NCBI GenBank assembly: GCA_009784095.1
Contig: WRDL01000004.1
Location: 1 to 26,047 of the forward strand
Reading direction: 5' to 3'
DNA length: 26,047 nt
DNA from: Coriobacteriia bacterium
GTDB taxonomy: Bacteria > Actinomycetota > Coriobacteriia > WRKU01
The translations under genes and the position numbers were made by a program. The notes beneath the pieces were generated by a model. It had not been told where the DNA came from. It saw only the letters and a list, made by a program, of their open reading frames with translations, and made no database searches. How positions within the stretch are numbered: the stretch's first letter is position 1; the number at the start of each line of letters is the position of its first letter. Positions 22,618 through 26,047 of the stretch are shown here, piece by piece.

Positions 22618-23562
22618 TCAGATCTCGACCGTCGGAGCTTCTATCGGCGTCGTCTCGATCCCCTCTTCTGCGTCATGACGAGCAACGATGGTGCCTCCGA
22701 TGACGACAAGAATACCACCGAGTACGACGAACCAGGTGAGCGGCTCACCCAGAAATAACATAGCGAATGCGATCGCTGAGACCGGCTCGACATAGGTAAA
22801 GATGACCGCCTGTTCGGGGCGGAGCTGCTTGAGCCCATAGAAGAACAGTACTCCGGTCATCGCGGTATGGAACGCGCCGAGCATGAAAAGCATCAGATAC
22901 GGCGTCACCCCACCGGTGGGCACGTTGCCCTGCCGGTAACTCACCAGAACGAACGGCAGAAGGAGGACACTGGCACCCATACTCTCGAACATCGTTAGGA
23001 TATCGATCGGCGCAACGGTCAGTATCCGTTTTGCCATGATGATCAAAAGCGCATAGGTCAGCGCGCTGGCAAGCGCCATGATCGCTCCGATCATCGCGTA
23101 GATATCGCTCGAGAAACCGAGTCCATGAGGAACGAGAACGATGAGCATACCTAACAACGAAAGGAGCAGCGGAATGATGATACGTTTGTCGAATCTGTAT
23201 TTGAGTAAGAACGGTGCGAGCATCGCGACGAAGACCGGACCCATGTATCCGAGTAGTTCGACCGTCGCGACATCTGCGCGATCGAACGCACCGAAGAAGA
23301 GGATCCAGTTGATCGCCAGCAGCGCACCTTGCGCCAGTAACCACCGTATCGTAAAACTATCGAGTTCCTTGATCGTGCGCCATCTCCCGCTCACGATCAG
23401 CCAGATACCAAGCACCAAGAACGAGAAGAATACCCGATAGAATACTTTGACGAACGGAGACCCGTCTATCTGGCGTAAGATGAGCGGGATCGTTCCCCAT
23501 AGAAGCGAGGAGAACACAATCGCGAAAATGCCGAGGGCACGTTGTGAAGTGAGTTTTTGCAT
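22618..23562 (-). CDS. EamA/DMT-family transporter
   Basis: Inner-membrane transporter of the drug/metabolite superfamily, 314 residues, with ten predicted helices in two EamA repeats (about 10-145 and 160-295). The first repeat shows FSSLLWGTIPLIL and FYRVFFSFLVLGIW; the second ends YVEPVSAIAFAMLFLGEPLTW, a strong EamA signature. A short acidic C-terminal tail follows. Substrates of such proteins are usually amino acids or metabolites and cannot be predicted here. The ATG at 23562 has GAAG five bases upstream; a GTG two codons earlier is possible. It begins 16 bases after the hypE stop and is probably co-transcribed with hypE. Confidence 0.9.
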   Translation of the reverse strand: MQKLTSQRALGIFAIVFSSLLWGTIPLILRQIDGSPFVKVFYRVFFSFLVLGIWLIVSGRWRTIKELDSFTIRWLLAQGALLAINWILFFGAFDRADVATVELLGYMGPVFVAMLAPFLLKYRFDKRIIIPLLLSLLGMLIVLVPHGLGFSSDIYAMIGAIMALASALTYALLIIMAKRILTVAPIDILTMFESMGASVLLLPFVLVSYRQGNVPTGGVTPYLMLFMLGAFHTAMTGVLFFYGLKQLRPEQAVIFTYVEPVSAIAFAMLFLGEPLTWFVVLGGILVVIGGTIVARHDAEEGIETTPIEAPTVEI

Positions 23563-23578
23563 GGTCACTTCAGCTTCG

Positions 23579-24583
23579 TCAGCAGATGCGCGGCAGTTGC
23601 TCGCCTACAAGCGTATCCATGATGCGTGTTGCGCCGAACGCGTTACGCAAACTCACTCTACCCGGTGGACCTTCGATCACCTCGCCGATGATCGCCGCGT
23701 CCGCTCCATAAGGCGCGCCTTTCATGGCGTCCAGCGCCACCTGAGCTTGGTCAGCCGGTACGATCGCGACCATCTTGCCTTCGTTGGCCACCTGGAACAC
23801 ATCGTAGCCGAGCATCTCACACGCGCCTTGGACCTGTTGGTCGAAGGGGACCTCGTCTTCGATGACGAGCATGCTGACTTTGCTTGCGTCGGCGATCTCG
23901 TTGAGCGCGCTGGCAAGTCCCCCGCGTGTCGGATCACGAAATACCCGGGTCTCCGGAGCAGCATCAAGCACGGCTTTGACAAGTTCGTTGAGCGGTGCCG
24001 CATCGGTCTTAAGCGTAGTACCGAAACCGATGCCCTCACGTTGGCTCACGATGGTGATGCCGTGATCTCCCAGCGTTCCGGAGAGAAGGATCTTGTCACC
24101 TACTCGGCAGTTCTCGGCACTGAGTTGAACTCCTTCACGAATGAGGCCGACCCCGGTCGTATTGATGAAGATACCATCGGCGGCTCCCCTGTCGACCACT
24201 TTGGTGTCGCCGGTCACGATCTTGACTCCTGCTTCGCGCGCGCACTGTGCCATCGAGGTAAGGATCGTCTTGAGATCCTCAAGAGGAAAGCCTTCCTCAA
24301 GAATGAACCCCACGCTCAGATAGAGCGGACTGGCACCGGCGGTCGCGACATCGTTGACCGTGCCGCATACCGCAAGATGCCCGATATCGCCTCCCGGGAA
24401 GAAGAGGGGGTGCACCACGAACGTATCGGTCGAAAACGCTAGTTTACCTGCAGGTATATCGAGTGTGGCCGCGTCTTCGAGTTGTATGTCACTAAACGTT
24501 TCAACGAAGACCTCTTCGATGAGCTCGCGCATCATCGTGCCCCCGCTGCCGTGTGCCAATAGTATCCGGTCGGTTTTTGTCAT
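23579..24583 (-). CDS. hypE: HypE, [NiFe]-hydrogenase maturation
   Basis: HypE receives the carbamoyl group from HypF on its C-terminal Cys and dehydrates it with ATP to the thiocyanate that gives the CN ligands. The 334-residue protein has the start motif LLAHGSGGTMMRELIEEVF, the PurM-like ATP site region (DAATLDIPAGKLAFSTDTFV), GDTKVVD and DPTRGGLASALNEIA. It ends in the obligatory PRIC with the acceptor Cys last. I start it at ATG 24583: no ribosome site precedes it, but TATCAT lies six bases upstream, suggesting a leaderless internal promoter. A TTG six codons earlier is the other option. It is separated from hypD by a hemolysin III-like gene and followed closely by an EamA transporter. 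Confidence 0.95.
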   Translation of the reverse strand: MTKTDRILLAHGSGGTMMRELIEEVFVETFSDIQLEDAATLDIPAGKLAFSTDTFVVHPLFFPGGDIGHLAVCGTVNDVATAGASPLYLSVGFILEEGFPLEDLKTILTSMAQCAREAGVKIVTGDTKVVDRGAADGIFINTTGVGLIREGVQLSAENCRVGDKILLSGTLGDHGITIVSQREGIGFGTTLKTDAAPLNELVKAVLDAAPETRVFRDPTRGGLASALNEIADASKVSMLVIEDEVPFDQQVQGACEMLGYDVFQVANEGKMVAIVPADQAQVALDAMKGAPYGADAAIIGEVIEGPPGRVSLRNAFGATRIMDTLVGEQLPRIC

Positions 24584-24589
24584 GGGACT

Positions 24590-24618
24590 ATGATAGCGCA
24601 ACGCACCTGCGGTGTAAC
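24590..24618 (-). promoter_or_regulatory. Candidate leaderless promoter of hypE
   Basis: Minus strand GTTACA (24613-24618), 17-base spacer, TATCAT (24590-24595), then six bases to the hypE ATG. The -35 box matches four of six consensus positions. It would let hypE be expressed apart from hypD, with a transcript starting at the ATG. Confidence 0.4.
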
Positions 24619-24640
24619 GCGGTGCATCCCCACCATCGAA

Positions 24641-25300
24641 TCAGAGGATCACGTAGAGCAGGATCGCGAAAAAGTGCAGGAACGTACCGAGCAGCACCCA
24701 CCCGTGAAAGACCGAATGGAAATAGGGGACTTTCTTGATCACATAGAAGATGGTGCCGATCGTATAGGCGAGTCCACCTGCGATCAGTAGCCATACCGCC
24801 GTGGGTGGCAACTCCCGTATCAAGGTGGGGAGCACCCAAAGCGCCATCCATCCCATGATGAGATAGATGACCACACTCACCCATTTGGGGCGAAAGACCC
24901 AGAATGCCTCGGTCGCCATACCGACCAACGTCATGCTCCATAAGATCACGAGAACGAGCCGACCGTTGTACTCGCGCAGGGTGATGAGGCATAACGGGGT
25001 ATAGGTACCGGCGATCAGTGAATAGATGCTGGCATGATCGAATATCTTGAACAGGCGCTTTGCCTTCTCATGGGTCAGGCTGTGATAGAGGGTGGAGCTC
25101 AGATAGAGCAGGATCATCGTGACGCAGTAGATGATGGACGCGGCGATCTTGTAGCCGACATCTTGTGCGGAGAATATCGAGAATATCAACAGGATCGGAA
25201 GACCGACCAGACCAAGGACGACACCGACGCCGTGGAGGATGCTGCTGGCGATCTCCTCACCGAGTGTGTATTGCTTGATCGTCTCAGTAAACGCGGTCAT
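24641..25300 (-). CDS. Hemolysin III/PAQR-family membrane protein
   Basis: A 219-residue seven-helix membrane protein of the HlyIII/PAQR family (YqfA/TrhA type). The family's probable Zn-site residues are present: SSTLYHSL (His73), FDHASIY (Asp88-His89) and the final FHSVFHGWVLLGTFLHF. Bacterial members have been linked to membrane lipid and fluidity homeostasis; the hemolysin name is historical and toxin activity should not be assumed. I start it at ATG 25300, seven bases after the hypD stop, with AGGGG overlapping that stop codon. It lies between hypD and hypE and is therefore part of the maturation operon by position. The frame is open upstream, but that overlaps hypD. Confidence 0.9.
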   Translation of the reverse strand: MTAFTETIKQYTLGEEIASSILHGVGVVLGLVGLPILLIFSIFSAQDVGYKIAASIIYCVTMILLYLSSTLYHSLTHEKAKRLFKIFDHASIYSLIAGTYTPLCLITLREYNGRLVLVILWSMTLVGMATEAFWVFRPKWVSVVIYLIMGWMALWVLPTLIRELPPTAVWLLIAGGLAYTIGTIFYVIKKVPYFHSVFHGWVLLGTFLHFFAILLYVIL

Positions 25301-25307
25301 AGCGCCC

Positions 25308-26047
25308 CTATCGATGATAACGGTAATATGCCGCGCATGAACCTTCACTTGAAACCATGCATGGTCCGATGGGACGTTGCGGGGTGCACGTTGTGCCAAA
25401 GAGCCGGCAATCGGGTGGGGACATCACACCGCGCAGGATCTCTCCACAAGAACATCCGGGAGTCTCGCGCGACTCACAGGGGTGCGGCGCATGTCGCTTG
25501 ACCGCATCGAAGGGTGCGTACTCATCGCGGATATGCAGACCGGTGCCCGGGATGTTGCCGAGCCCGCGCCATATCGCGTCGCCCGCCTCGAACACCTCGT
25601 TCATCGTCGCGACCGCCAAAGGATTGCCCTCTTCATGCACCCCGCGCGCATAGGCGATCTCGATCTGTGCGCGACCCTCGATCAATTGCTGCAGCAACAT
25701 ATAGATACCCTGCAAAATATCGAGCGGCTCGAATCCGGCGATCACACCGGGGATCCCGAACTCCTCGCTGAGGAATCGATAGGGTTCCAGCCCGATGATC
25801 GTCGATACGTGACCGGGAAGGATCAGTGCGTCGATGTTGATCTGAGGGTCATCGGCAAGTGCGCGCAGCGCGAGAGGCACGGTCTTATTGGCCCCATACA
25901 CACAGAAGTTCTCAAGGCCGAGCGCTTGAGCGCGTTTGATCGTCGCGGCGATGATCGGGGTGGTCGTCTCGAATCCCACGCTGATGAAGACCACCTCGAG
26001 ATCGGGGTGTTCCTGAGCGAGCGCCAGCGCATCGAGCGGTGAGTATA
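25308..26047 (-). CDS. hypD: HypD, [NiFe]-hydrogenase maturation, 5' end outside window
   Basis: HypD is the 4Fe-4S scaffold, acting with HypC, on which the Fe(CN)2CO unit is assembled. The last 246 or so codons are present. They include YSPLDALALAQ at the window edge, VVFISVGFETTTP, LPGHVSTIIG, GFEPLDILQ, and the C-terminal cysteine region with HPCESRETPGCSCGEIL, PPDCRLFGTTC and IGPCMVSSEGSC. These match the family in order and spacing, including the Fe-S ligands. The frame is open to base 26047, so the start and probably hypC lie beyond. The hemolysin III-like gene begins seven bases after its stop. Confidence 0.94.
   Translation of the reverse strand, partial: YSPLDALALAQEHPDLEVVFISVGFETTTPIIAATIKRAQALGLENFCVYGANKTVPLALRALADDPQINIDALILPGHVSTIIGLEPYRFLSEEFGIPGVIAGFEPLDILQGIYMLLQQLIEGRAQIEIAYARGVHEEGNPLAVATMNEVFEAGDAIWRGLGNIPGTGLHIRDEYAPFDAVKRHAPHPCESRETPGCSCGEILRGVMSPPDCRLFGTTCTPQRPIGPCMVSSEGSCAAYYRYHR

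Noticed and set aside
23447..24442. Long plus-strand open frame opposite hypE
   Set aside because: It mirrors a clear hypE gene, has no family resemblance and no ribosome site; high GC produces such frames.
1..26047. tRNA, rRNA genes and insertion-sequence transposases
   Set aside because: I looked for cloverleaf arms, conserved rRNA segments and transposase motifs and found none.

Overview
The window looks like chromosomal DNA of an anaerobic, medium-GC, Gram-positive-type bacterium. I infer Actinomycetota, plausibly class Coriobacteriia, from a class B sortase, several probably leaderless starts, an oxygen-independent coproporphyrinogen-oxidase-like radical SAM gene and [NiFe]-hydrogenase maturation genes. 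The taxon is an inference. GATC is strikingly over-represented and the whole window is gene-dense, with no gene-free gap above about 250 bases.

Layout. 1-3257: the 3' part of a Cd/Zn-type P1B ATPase meets rmuC tail to tail. 3390-4833: a hotdog thioesterase overlaps a class B sortase. 12006 down to 4900 (minus strand): purD, HemN-like radical SAM, purE, copA, then a membrane-domain/aldo-keto reductase fusion. 14403 down to 12112 (minus strand): a nickel/cobalt ECF transporter (NikMN fusion, NikQ, NikO), divergent from a His-tailed CsoR/InrS-type regulator at 14554-14880, with a CCCCCTAGGGGG palindrome between them. 16654 down to 14877 (minus strand): thioredoxin, two unrecognised membrane proteins sharing one Cys-rich transmembrane motif, and a small helical protein with its own promoter. 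16881-19346: hypF. 19352-19468: a REPIN-like inverted repeat. 21063 down to 19525: glucose-6-phosphate isomerase with an unusual Cys-rich stretch. 21169-21777: GyrI-like protein. 22508 down to 21755: an AT-rich toxin-antitoxin module with a possible second toxin remnant. 25994+ down to 22618 (minus strand): hypD (cut by the window edge), hemolysin III/PAQR-like gene, hypE and an EamA transporter.

How it fits together. Metals are the main theme: Cd/Zn export, Cu export, Ni/Co import, a metal-sensing repressor, and HypD/E/F, which build the Fe(CN)2CO part of NiFe hydrogenases that need nickel. A second theme is a family of short palindromic repeats at the 3' ends of purE, nikQ and hypF. These repeats supply the purE stop codon and the last residues of NikQ. 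The best candidate for an undescribed system is the thioredoxin-linked pair of membrane proteins at 15214-16280 that share the motif LLLCCxxSxMxxCxS(L/I)F.
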